Part shown: positions 1 to 12,500 of the stretch, piece after piece
Position numbering within the stretch: position 1 is the first letter of the stretch
Layout of the letters: each line of letters begins with the position of its first letter
Assembly: GCF_010015445.1 (NCBI RefSeq)
Contig: NC_053126.1
Span: 5,142,749 to 5,206,748, forward strand
Length of the DNA stretch: 64,000 nt
DNA from: Perca fluviatilis
Taxonomy: Eukaryota; Chordata; Actinopteri; Perciformes; Percidae
Direction: 5' to 3'
Made by a program: the position numbers and the translations under genes
The notes under the pieces: model-generated
Databases searched by the model: none
The model's input: only the letters and a program-made list of their open reading frames with translations
Told to the model about the DNA's origin: nothing

Positions 1-303
1 CTGAATGGAGAAAATGTAACATGGCATAATTCCTGTTGATAAAAACAGCTATCTCAAGTATCTGTAATGTCTCGTGTGGGTCAAATCCATTTTAGTTTTA
101 AAATGTTTTCACTATTCTCCCATTGTAGCCAGTCCAGCTTGGCTATATAGATGAGAACTATAAAATTCCTGTATACATAATAGACATGGTTTAACACGTT
201 TATACATGGCCTCCTTTGAGATTACAAGTAAATATAAAAATTGATCTTGGTTGCAAATAGAAACCTGGCTGTGGTTTGGTGTCTGCTGACAGCTGCCAGA
301 TTC

Positions 304-309
304 TTTATT
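304..309 (-). terminator. card10 poly(A) signal candidate
   Basis: AATAAA on the minus strand, 62 nt downstream of the card10 stop codon at 371-373. It is the first canonical hexamer after the stop. The implied 3' UTR would be short, about 80-90 nt; a longer 3' UTR past the window edge is possible. Confidence 0.5.
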
Positions 310-370
310 CAAAGACAGGAGAAGTTATTTGCATTGTGAATATAAGATGTAAACGTTCTGTATTTCTCTT

Positions 371-3300
371 CTACTGCAGCCTATCCAGTTCGATCCATGC
401 TACTGCCCTCTGTTGGCTGTGGATGGCATTGCGTATGGCTGCCAGCAGCTCCTCAGTGCTGCTCCAGGCGCTGGGCTCCAGGGTGTAGTAGAGCAGGGGC
501 AGCGTCTCCAGCTGCAGCTCCTCGGCCTGGCACACCTCCTCCATTACGCTGTCCTCTCCACACCGGGGAAAAAGCTTCCTATTTTGAAGTGTTGATGATG
601 ATATATAGAGAATCATATTATTTCGGTTAACATCCATAAAAGAAACAATTATTTTACCACATTTTGCCACCGTAGCTAACCGAAAAAGGAATAGGCTAAA
701 GCCAAGGCTTATTTTTGCCTATCCTATAATCCCCATAGAATCACCCAGAAAAAGTAAACTTGAGTACAATCCTAGTAAATTTACATTTTACTTCATAAGC
801 CTTAATTATTTTAGATTTTAAAGCTGTTTTGAAGCTCAACAGAGACGTACACATTTTCAAATCATCATTTATGTTTTGTATTTTTTTAAGATTATTTTTG
901 GGGCTTTTCCGCCTTTAATTGATAGGACAGCTAGGTGAGAAAGGGGAGAGAGAGAGGGGGGAAGACATGCAGGAAATGGTCACAGGTCGGACTCCAACCC
1001 TGGACCTCTGCGTTGACACACACACACACACATGCCGGCTCGACGCACACACCAGCGCACCAGTATAAGCATCAGGCCACTTACGTAGGCTACGGTGAAA
1101 GCTCTGCGTGGAGCCTCCGCAGAACCATAAAACAGGCTTAAGCCTCTCAGTATATGTGCCCCTGCTCTACCCACTGATCCAACCCGGCCACAAGTTCATT
1201 CCTTTTAAAATTTTACATTAGTCCTCACTTTACCAATTTCTTTTTTTTTTGAGATTATTTTTTGGGGGCTTTTTTAATTTTATTTCAGAGTGACAGTGGA
1301 TAGACAGGAAAGGTGGGAGAGAGATGGGGGAGGACACGCAGCAAAAGGGCCGCAGGTTGGATTTGAACCCGGGCCGCTGCAAAAGCCTCAGCCTACATGG
1401 GGTGAAAGCTCTTACTGGGTGAGCTAGAGCTCACCCCCACTTCACCAGTTTCAAGGATAGAGAACCGTCTTAAAATTATAATTACCTTATCTTAATAAAA
1501 AAATAAAAAAAATGAACAGACAGACAGGAAGGCCTTTTTTCACTCAAAACAGTATTTCCAAAGTTTTTAAATAAATTAAAAAAAATTTAAATATTTAAAT
1601 ATACAATTGTGTTGGAGGGTCATATGCCACAAGTAGGAAATCACATTGTGTTCTTTCAAAAAAAGATAATTATTTTGTATCTGTAAGGTAAGAAAATACT
1701 ACACTATCTACACATGGAGTAAAACGCTTATTGACCCTCCAACGTGAATGGAGGGACGCGTATGTGAACCTGGACGAGCCTGAATCAAGTCCCATCATGC
1801 TGCTATGATCTGATGTGTAATTAATGTAGCACTTAATATACTGTACTTGCAAAGCAAAGGAATGCACACTTACCTTAGCGTCTTGTGCTTTTTGTTCTTA
1901 GGGCGGATATGGATGACGATAGGGTAAATCCCCTGTCTCAATAAGCCCTCAACACTGGGCAGCCCCAGCTCCAGCAGACAGTGCTTGTCCTGGGACAAAG
2001 AGGGAGATTTGGATAATGTGAACATCTTCTCTTTCCATAAAAAGGGCGATACAGGTAATAGCTATGACTGGTTATTGATTTCACCCACAAACACCCTTCT
2101 TGATTTCATGATGTGTTGTTTTTGTTTACCTGGCTGATGACATCCTGTATTGACTGCAGCCGTATTCCCAGAGCCTGCTTTGGGCTGCGGGGGTCCAACA
2201 GGAACACTCTCTCGGCCACGTCTCTCTGAAGCCTGGATAGGCTCTGCAAACCGCAGCCAAACAGAGGAAAGAGGAGACCGTGGTGTATCATGTGTGAAGA
2301 ATCATCAACATTATTGTTCGCTGAGTTAATCAGTCAAATCCAAAAAAATAGTTGCACTTTTATTTGGTTCTTTGTAGTTTGGCTTATTTAAAGCTAATGT
2401 ACTTGAACTAACTTCTTGCTGTCAGGAGTTTGTACATTCAAGGTTGAAAGCACTTAATTGGAAGTCGCTTTGGATAAAAGCGTCAGCTACATGACATGCA
2501 ATGTAAAAATGTAATGCCGTGCAGGCGTGCACATACCTGGAAGGCAGGTGTTGAACTTCAAACCAGAATCTGCAGGTTGCAGCAGCCTCTCTATGAGACC
2601 GCGGGAGAGAAGGGAGGGGGAGAAGATGACCGGCCGCTTAGTCTGAACCTGCACCGGCTGCACTAAACTGTACGGGATCAAGTGCTCCTCGTGACCTGAA
2701 GGGACAGGCACACACAGAGGTAACATTAATGCAAAGTGCACACATACACAGTTTATCAAAGAAAACGTATACTAAAACAAATAAGATTTATTGCACAGAT
2801 TTGGTGTTGCATTCCGGGAACACTATGGCTGGTGCTTACGTTTGTTGAGTGTGTAAAGGACCTGCTGTGTGGAACCAATCCCACGGCCACTGGGGTCCAC
2901 TGCCTTGACCAATCGTACACGTCCAGATGGTTTCTTCAGGAACTACATGTAGGAAAATATAGAAAAATAAACACCTAATAGCTGTGTGTTACCAGTTCTG
3001 TAATAGTTTGGGTCAAAATAGGCAGACTTACCCTCCTCTTGAAGTCCTTTTGCTCCAGGGACATCTTTCGTAGTCTTACAAGTAACAACTGTTGTGCCCT
3101 GAGATGGAAAATATTTGTTATTTACACCCCTTATTGTGCATAATTAAGATATTACTTTTAACTTACTATATACTATAATATTGTAATGTCGAAGCCACTG
3201 TTAAAAAACCTCAATGGCCAGAATTAGAATGCGGTCTAAAAATAATATCAAGGTCTATGTGGCGTACCTGTTGTAGTTGGGCATGGTTCCTGCCTGCAGG

Positions 3301-3508
3301 GGCTTGGCTGTGTGCGGGTCCACCAGGGAACAGTGCCAATTATATTTTTTATTGTATCTTGTGTCTGTGACATGTATAATGTCATCACAGGACACACCCA
3401 GAGAGGGCGGGTCACCGCAAGGCTCCATGTTGAGATTGACACGCACATAGAAGGAGTCAGCACCCATAAAAGTAGGCGACGAGAGCTGGGAGCACAGCTT
3501 GGAGTATC
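371..3508 (-). CDS. card10: card10 exons 18-24: SH3-like and guanylate-kinase-like C-terminus
   Basis: Exon 18 (3268-3508) carries the SH3-like segment, [22 protein letters not shown] and GTMPNYNR, as in other CARD-MAGUKs. Exons 19-20 hold a basic hinge ([18 protein letters not shown]). Exons 21-24 form the catalytically dead GUK-like domain: [51 protein letters not shown] and a final [11 protein letters not shown] before TAG at 371-373. Exon 21 (2537-2695) ends with one base of a codon, whereas exon 22 (2130-2243) starts on a codon boundary; the correct frame of each side is clear from family similarity, so one to two bases or a micro-exon are unaccounted for. Confidence 0.88.
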
Positions 3509-6500
3509 CTAAGCACAGGGGAGGGAAGAAGGGACATCTTAGTCTCACCTCTCTGGGAAACGAAGGAACACGACAGAAAAGGTTTCAAGAATATTATTAA
3601 GAGTATTACTGTTTTGTGTTCATTTTTCAAATCTCTGACAAAAACGGACTCACCCTCTGGGTTGCTCTGGTGTTTGAGTGTTGAAGGCTCGGACCACCAC
3701 TGCAGGGAAAAGTGGGCTACCTCAGCAGTGCACTGGCCCAGCATCACACTGCCCCCACCAAACAGAACGCGCTCAAGCTGGGCAACACCGAGAGAAAACT
3801 GCATGTTATCTTCCAGCCTTCCGTTCTAATGTTTTTTCTCTTTCTTATGTTTCATTTACACATTTTTGGCAATCAAGGAGCTTGCAAAATATTCACACAC
3901 CTGCAGGCAGAACTGTAATGTGCACTTGTACAAAAACACATAAATAAGCATTAGCTGAAGCACACATTCTCTTTATGAAGCATGTACATACACACAATGC
4001 TCACACATGATATAGTCACTATACAGACACACACACCTCCAGCAGCTCACTGCCCTCCTTCAGTCCACATAGCTGAGCTGGGGAACCAGCTCTCACATGG
4101 CTGACGAAGATCCCTGTTTGGTTCCCTCCGACTAGCGTAATATCGTCAGCTAGACTGGTTCTCCCGTGCTTTGGTGAGATGGGGGGGCTTGAGGACGGGG
4201 AGCGGGAGGGAATCCTGGGAGATGGCAAAGATGGGCAGCATTGGTTAAGCATGATGCGGTATGTACTGTACAAAAAATAAAGATCAGTAGAAACTCCACA
4301 AGTCTATTCACTTTATTTAATCAAAATCTTATGCTTGTTCTGTGCTTTTAGAATTTATCTCAATATATATTCACATCATGTTGTACGTAATGTGAATATT
4401 TGCACTTAAAGTATTAAACCCTTTCAAAATGGTACACCCAATTATTAACGTTTAATGAGATGTTCATCACTTAGTTTAGTTAAATTGTATCTGCTAGACA
4501 TGCCTTTTTCGCTGCATATTGAGGCTTCCACAAACAAATTAAGATCATGGTTCTTGGGCCAATATTGACACTGTACTTTTGTAAAATAAATCCTCTAAAA
4601 TGTTTTATACTGCAGTTTGTATGTTAAGTATGCATTAATGCATGCATTTCCATGTAATTACATTTCACAAAAGTAATTCCTATCGACCCATTGGGAAACC
4701 ACGGACCGTGGGAGATTTCAAGTGACAGTTCAGCTCACGTTGCACGGCGTTCGTCGTTCGACTGGTTGTGACTGTTTTCCCAAGATGGCGCCTGCCTGTA
4801 TACGTGAACGGTACTGTCTTTATAAACTATCTTTTTAATAAACTGTCTGTACACTTACAAAGTTCTCAATGCTTCGGTTTACATGTAGGGACCCTCATTA
4901 TGCTACAGTTGAAGTACGGTGATATTTTGAGCCTTGTTAGTGGTTAGTTTTTACTTTACCGTCTGCCCCGATGACTAGCGTTATAAGCTAATTAGCGGTT
5001 TGCGATAAAACTGGTCACATTTGATTAGCATGAAAACAAATCATGTGTTATTAATCCCTAGGTTCATTTCGCGCCGGAATTGTCCTTTAAGTGCCAAATT
5101 ATCTCTTTACACATTGCTCGAGGAAAAATTTGGGCATCACTATACAGAAAGCTGAGTTTGTTCTGAACATTTTTATGTGGAAAAACGTGGGGATCCGTTA
5201 TATTCAAATACCTTAAAAAGGTAAATTTAAGAAGATATGTGAAAATGCCCTTAGACCTCAGAGGGTTAACATTGAAAGGCGTCAAAACCGTGATGCCGTG
5301 CCTACCTGGGAGCACTAGTGTTGGGTTGGTGTGGAGAGACTGCAGGCAGGTTGACCAGGTCAGGGGGGAAGAGATGAGAGTGTAGCGAGTTACAGGAGTC
5401 CCACAAAGAAGGTTCACTCGGCTCACCTGAAAAGACCAGAGAGCCTCATAACTTACAGTATGTCCACAATGTAAGTGCAAAGGAAGCAAAACCAGAACTG
5501 GAGCCAACGCCTTCTTTGGTTTGTTTTATTGTACTTTGATGCCAAATGACAATCTTTCTACATCTAATAGAAGCTAAAATAGAAGTTAATTATCCAGACA
5601 GGCTGGTCCTGATTCTGTTGGCAGAGAAGACTGTGACGGTTGTTCATGCAACACATGACAGAATCAAATATACCTGTAATGTTATCGTTCTCATCACTGC
5701 CCCATGATGATTCCAAGTCAAACCTTTTTTAGGAGCAGAAAAAAGGGATTTAAAAAAAATTATTAAGGTCATAAGATGTAGTTACATGTGAAAATATTAG
5801 GTGGAGCAGGCTGAAAATATGTAATGTTTTGTGGGGCTGATTAACTCACTCTGTGTTGAATCGTCGGTTGATGGAGTTCATACACGGAGGGAAGGGGAAT
5901 GTGGAGAGCCGATTTATTTCTTTTTCATTGTCTTCTGTCTGAGTCTAGCAAGGTAAGTAAAAAAAAAAACACACTGATTCTGACTCTTTCATTCTCTTTC
6001 TCTTTCGTTAAGGAGCAGAGCCGTGATACTCACTGACAAACGGAGATTCTCCTCGGAGTTGGAACGAGAATCTGTGAAGAAGCAGAAAGAATATTTGAAT
6101 GAATATGAGTATATCTACAGTTTATGAGGTAAACAAAGTACTTTTTTTTTTACTGTGCAAAAGTTGAGAATCATCTTCGCACAACTTACCCTCTGAGTTT
6201 TCATTGGCTTGGCCACTCGAGGGCGTCTGTGGCACAGAGAAGACGAGTAAATATAGTATGACCTCCCTGTTAGTGAGAGGTATTTTGCAGGTACTAACAC
6301 ACTTATAGATTTGCATAAGAATTTACTAAAATGTCTCATACGTAAGACAATAACAAGCTCATAGTCTAGCTGAAGAAATGTACTTTGTAGTCCAAAAGCT
6401 ACATTCCTCCCATACCGTAAGAACATTAGAAAACATGTTGCGGCAGTGTCCACAACAGTTGTGTCCCATAGAAATGATCCCTATAAACTACATAAACAGC

Positions 6501-9500
6501 ACCAGATTGTTAGTAATTCTGATTTAAATCACAACTAGGGTGATGGAGTTCTGCTGTTATTGTGAATGTGAGTAAAATTAGTTATGGTAGCCAGACCTGA
6601 CCTTTCGTAGCAGCAGGCGGGTGCCACCGGCCTGGGGTCTCAGGTCCAGGCCGAGGGAACAGCAGGGGCCGTAGCACTGGTCCTCACTGCACAGGGACAG
6701 GTGGGACTGTGGGGACACGGAGGACACAGTGTATAAAATGATCTGTGGTTGCTGTGGGAAGACAGTGCCGCACTGCTAACGTGCTGTGCTCCTGCGTTTA
6801 GCTTACACAGTTCAGACAGAGGCTGCTCTGCTCTGTTAGCTCGCGGCCCCTCTCCCTCTCTTTCTCCAGCTCCCTCTGCTGCTGCTCCACGTTGGCCTGC
6901 AGCTCTGCAATGCGTTTGCGCAGACGGTTCTTATCCAGCAGGCAGTCGGTGTACTCCAACTGCAGGCTGTCTCGACTACGCAGAGCCTGGGGGAAAAAAG
7001 AAAGACAAAAGAAGTTTGCATGGTGTAAAAACTGTCCACCCTAGTCAGGGATGCTAATAAACTGCAAAACCACTAACTACAGATGGGCCTTGATGCCCTC
7101 TGGTGTTTAGTTCGTTATAGGATCCCAATTAGCTGTGCCCTTAAGACCTTCCTCCACAGCGCTGTGAAAGAGGGTCTGGCTAGTCCACATGGCATTCCGG
7201 GATGGGAGAAAAACGTGCTCTTGTTTATTGGCATTTCTTTAAACCAATCACAATCGTCTTGGGTGGCGCTAAGCGCCGGATAGAGCTGTGGTGCCGCTGC
7301 AAAATAGCCTCTGGGAAGGAACTTGTTTTGGTGGAACATGTGTACGTTCAAAGGTTGTTTTGGTCGTGCAACAGAAAACTCAGACTGGACAGATAGTCTA
7401 GCTAGCTGTCTGGATTTACCCTGCAGAGATCTGAGGAGCAGTTAACCAAAGTCCTCACAAATCCACCGGAGGTTAAAATTCCAACACAAAGGAAGAGGAA
7501 GGAAATCGGAAATCCGGCCGAAAAGAGTGAAATCCGGCGGAATTTGCGGTGGCAACGGAGCAATCCCAGCACGTTGGAACGTTGTGGATATGGACTACAG
7601 TCCACATAATTCAACACATTTAAAAACATACATGAAACATTACTCACACATTTAAAACTTACATTAAACATTACAGTCTACAGAAAAAGAAAAAAATCCC
7701 AATTGCGTGGCATTCTACAGAAATGATGCTACAAGATGTTTTTATTTTTATTTTATTGATCTCTGTATTAATTTAGTAGGTTGGTTAGAGACTCGGTTGG
7801 GCCTTCATTCACACTGACCTGGTCTCTCTCCTTTTCCAGCTCCATGATCTGGTTGAAGTAGGACATACTCCTCTTCTGTTCCGTCTCCCAGTCCAGCTGG
7901 AGAGTCCTCACCTTCAGCTGGAGCTGCTCGCACTGCGACTCCAGCTGCAAACACCGTTAACCATTACAACCTCTATTCAACGGCAGTGAAGAAACAAAAC
8001 ACGGGCTTTGGCAGTACAACTTTCAACAACTGCATCCAGTAAAAAATCATAATCTTAAAGATCATTTGTGAGTCTGTTCATTAGGGCGGTAACTGACTGA
8101 TTATTTTCATTGTCGATTAATCTGTCGATTATTTTCTCGATTAATGGATTAGTTGTTTGGTCTAGCAGAGTGTCAGAAAATGGTGAAAAATGTGGATCAG
8201 TGTTTCCAAAAGCCCAAGAAGACGTCCTCAAATGTCTCGTTTTTGTCCACAACTCAAAGAAATTCAGTTTACTATCTCAGAGGAGTGAAGAAACTAGAAA
8301 ATATTCACATTTAAGAAGCTGGAATCAGAGAACATTTTACTTTCTTCATGAAAAAAGGACTCAAAGCGAATAATTGATCATCAAAATAGTTGCAGATTAA
8401 TTTAATACTTGACAACTAACGGATTAATCCTCACAGCTCTACTATTCACCTTCTCCCAGTGCTCCTCAGTGCTCTGTAGCTCCCCCTGTAGTCGGGTAAT
8501 GATGTCACACAGCTCCTGCCTCTGGTCTGCAGCCTCCCTGCGGTCCTGCTGCAGGATGTCCATCAGAGCCTGAAACAACAGGAACAAAAAGCAGTGTGGT
8601 TGACTCTGAAACAAACAGAGACAGCTATAAAGGCCCTTTTTAGATGATAAACATTGTAGATTTGACAACATACTATGACTCCAGTGGTAGGACCGGAGTC
8701 CTTCATCTGAGTCCCTGTGTTCTCCTCTTTCTGAACTTCAGTACGCCGCTGCGGCTTTTCTGGTAAAGCAGGCGGAGAACCTTTTACTCCATTAGAGAGC
8801 AAACTGTTTCTTTTTGCCGGAATATTATTTCCTGAAGTATCGACTGTATGTTTTTCTGCCTCTGTCAGCCTGGACTTCAGCTCCTCAACCTGTATGGAAA
8901 AGAAAAGCAAAGCAGCCATAAAGACAAACTCTGACATTTTTTTTAAATATAGGCTTGAAATTTTCCACACCAGGCATTTGATATGCTGTTGTCAAACATG
9001 TGCAATGATATGGCCAAAGGGCTGTTCATCTACAATAATGGTAGGAACGTAAAACTTTTATTCTAGGAATCAAGGAGTTGAGAGTAAAAAAATGAAAGGT
9101 AAACAAACACGTTTATTATTCTACATTCCAATTTTAGCATGCACACCGCACATACTGTCTCAACACAACAAAGTGGTTCATACCTCAGTGGTATGGTCAA
9201 CATGTTGTGACAGCGCACAAACTAAAAAAAACGGCTGATAACATCTTCACACATGGCTCATTTCAGTTGCTATGCTGCAGTGGCGTGCTATCTTAAGCAG
9301 TTTCACTTTGACTGCCTTGGGCGCTGTTATTGGCTGCCTTATCATGCCATCAAACAAAACATAATTGTTTTCCTTACCCTAAGTTTATCAAACACTTAAA
9401 ATATCTCTCCCTGTCCCTACATGATTTTGCAGCAAACGGTATCTTTGGTGAACAGACCCTTGTGTTAAATAGAAAGGTAATCATAGCCCACATGGAGCCC

Positions 9501-12500
9501 CTAATGCTGCACCCTAAAGTTTAGATTTAATTTGGGGGACTTGTGACGAGAAGATCACTATTATTGGCAAAGTCACCGTTTCTGCGGCAAGTATAGAGCT
9601 GCTTTTAGAGTCAGGATCTGCTGAGGAATGTAGTGGAACGACTCATCCTCTGAGGGCCCTCCGACTGCTTCAGGGGAGAATCTCAGTAAAAAACTGTGTT
9701 AGACCAGAGGTATTCAACAGAGGGTCCGTGGCCCCTAGGTAGTCCTCAAAGTAGTGCCAAATTATGTCTAAAAAATAATGTTTTTGCTTCTTCAAAAATG
9801 AAAATGTCTGAAAAGACACTGTGTCTGTACATACTGTACATTAAAATAATTCTAACATTTTAAAAGCAAAGATAAATGGCCTATTTGTGAAAAAAATGTC
9901 ATTTACACGTTAGAGATAAGTTTATTATAAGTGAGGAAGCCATACAGTTACGCTTTCATCCATCCGGCCCAGTTTAATGCAACTTAATTTAATACAGTAG
10001 TCTACATGTAGTTGGGGTACCCTACTCTGTCTCTCTTTAAGCAAAGGTGTCCTTGGCCTAAAAACGCTGAAGATCTCTGTGTTCGACAATAGATATCAAT
10101 ATCTGTGAGTTTCATGACGTTGTGAATTTCCCCGTTGTGGGATTAATAAGGATTAAATAGGATTTTGAATCTTAAATCTTGAAATTTTAAAACCTGGATG
10201 TGGTAAAAAAAACCTTCGAAGATTAATTAAGACCAAATTAAGAAACTGTACAGTTTCTGTTTTAACTGATGTTGCTACTAAACGACTGACCTGCCTCAGT
10301 AGTTCTCTCTCGCGGCTGGAGGCCATGCCTTGCTCCTCCAGGGCTCTGGAGTACTTCACAGCCTGCTCCAGGTGCCGGTCCTTCAGCTTGCCCAGCTCTC
10401 GACTGGCCGACTCCCAGTCATGACGCAACCTTCAGATCACAAATCATCCAGAGCGCACATTCACTTACTTTTTGTCATTGATTCATTGTTTTGTGCCACA
10501 CAAGGTAAACCCTGTGCTTTCTGCAACATTAAAGTTACATTCCCACAGCAGGTATATACCCTCTTGAATGGAACCCCAGTCTCTAAATTGCAGGAGATCT
10601 TTGTCCAGTGATAAGCCCTCTATGAAAACCCAAAGTTACTAACTGTATGTTTACGCCCCTCATCCCTTTAGTATCACTTTGTTTGAAACCATCATAGAGA
10701 CGCTGAGACACTCAGAGATTTTTGGAGTTAGTTGAAAGTAGAGACTGACTGATATATCGGCAGGCCGATAATATCGGCCGATATTTGGCATTTAATAACG
10801 GACGAAACACCCTTCAACCATGTTCTGAGTGTTGGCGTTGCATAGTCTGTCCACCAAAGGGCGCTCTACAGCGTCTCTGTTGGCAACTCTTAGATTTTTG
10901 TTGTTGTTATTGTGTTTTTGTTCAAAGGACTTTATGTTTCATATCTTAAGTTTGTATTTTTATACATTTTATTTATCAGAACTTTAATATATTTTGATGT
11001 TCCTCTGTTTTGTTGTGACAATAAAACAAACAAGTTTATTTTTAAACTGCATTATCATATTATTTTAGTGAGGACTCATAAATAACTACAAATAACTAAT
11101 ATTAGGGAAATCTGTTTATGTTTTGTGACGCGTTTCTGGATTTTAAAAATATATATATATCGGCCGATATATCGGAATATCGGATTTTTAAATCACCAAA
11201 TATTTTTATCAATATTGGCTTTAAAAATCCTTTATCGGTCGGGCTCTAGTTGAAAGAAAATATCAGTAGAAAATTGCATTTTATAACGTAACTGTCGTTC
11301 CTTTTTTAGTGGTGCCTTTTATATCCAATCCAATGTTCAATTTGTTCACTAAAAGAATTTTAGAAATGATTTCCTTTTATTTGTTTGAAATTCAACAAGC
11401 AATTAGTTGTATTTAAGCAAAATACTGAAAGCAGCAAAAATGCAGAACTTAGTACATGCTAATATTTGTTTATCGAAAGTAATATTGTACTCTCACTACC
11501 CATTTGATGCCATCAACAATAGAAATGACCTGGCTCAACTGTCAGAAAAAACTTTCTTCCATGACTCATATCGTACAGTTCAGTGAATATCATTCTCAGG
11601 GACAAGATTTTTTTTCACATCCTGATGACACCCGGATGCAAACTAAGAGGAACAAACTAAGCGAGACGGACCTCTCCAGCTGCAGTTTGTCCTGACGTAA
11701 GTCCTGAGCTTTACGTTCGGCGCGGTTGCGCTCCTCCTCCGCCATGCGGCAGCGCTGAGACAGGCGTCGCTCGCACAAGCGGGTGTTTCGAAGCTGCTCT
11801 CTCAGTTTACGCACCTCCAGCAGCAGAAACTGGGTCAATCCCTCCGGGCCTTCCTCATCTGGGGAGTGAAGACAGGTGGAGGTTATAAGTCATGGGGACT
11901 CTGGTTAATGTATGGAAAAGGTAAACTCTCACGCAGAGAGTCAGAGAGGCTTGTTTTAAAGGGGTGATAGAATGCAAAACCGATTTTACCCTGTCATAGT
12001 TGAATAATGACAGTTCGGTGACATACATAGAAGCTCAAAATCCCATTGACATCCTTTTACTATGAAAATTTCATATTTTGAAACTGCCGCTGAAAACGGG
12101 CGAATCCCAACAAAGCTGGAAGTTGACGTCAACCTCCCAAAAACCGGAACCTTTGTCAGCCCATGGGTGTATTAAGAGAACGGTCACGCCCAACATTTAC
12201 ATAGGCTACACAACTGACCTGAGATCAGGTAGTCTTCTGAATCTAGGTCGCGCAGATCTCAGAAAATGTATACATTGTTCATATGCTATTTTACCATTAA
12301 ATTCACTTCTGAGAATTTTTTATGCGAGAAATCAACTACTTAGAGGTCAAATATGGGCCGTTTTACGAAAATTGATGTCTAATTGCAAATTTTCTCCGAC
12401 TGTGTCGGACTTCAGAGGCTGGTGCTGCCTGTGTTGCTGCCTCGCCGCCTGGCCTGCCTTCCTCCACAGACCCCGGTGTATGCTTTTTATCTCAGGTTTG

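Noticed and set aside
5064..5507. 147-codon minus-strand frame
   Set aside because: It overlaps card10 exon 15 in the wrong frame; the frame that fits both neighbouring splice phases is another one.
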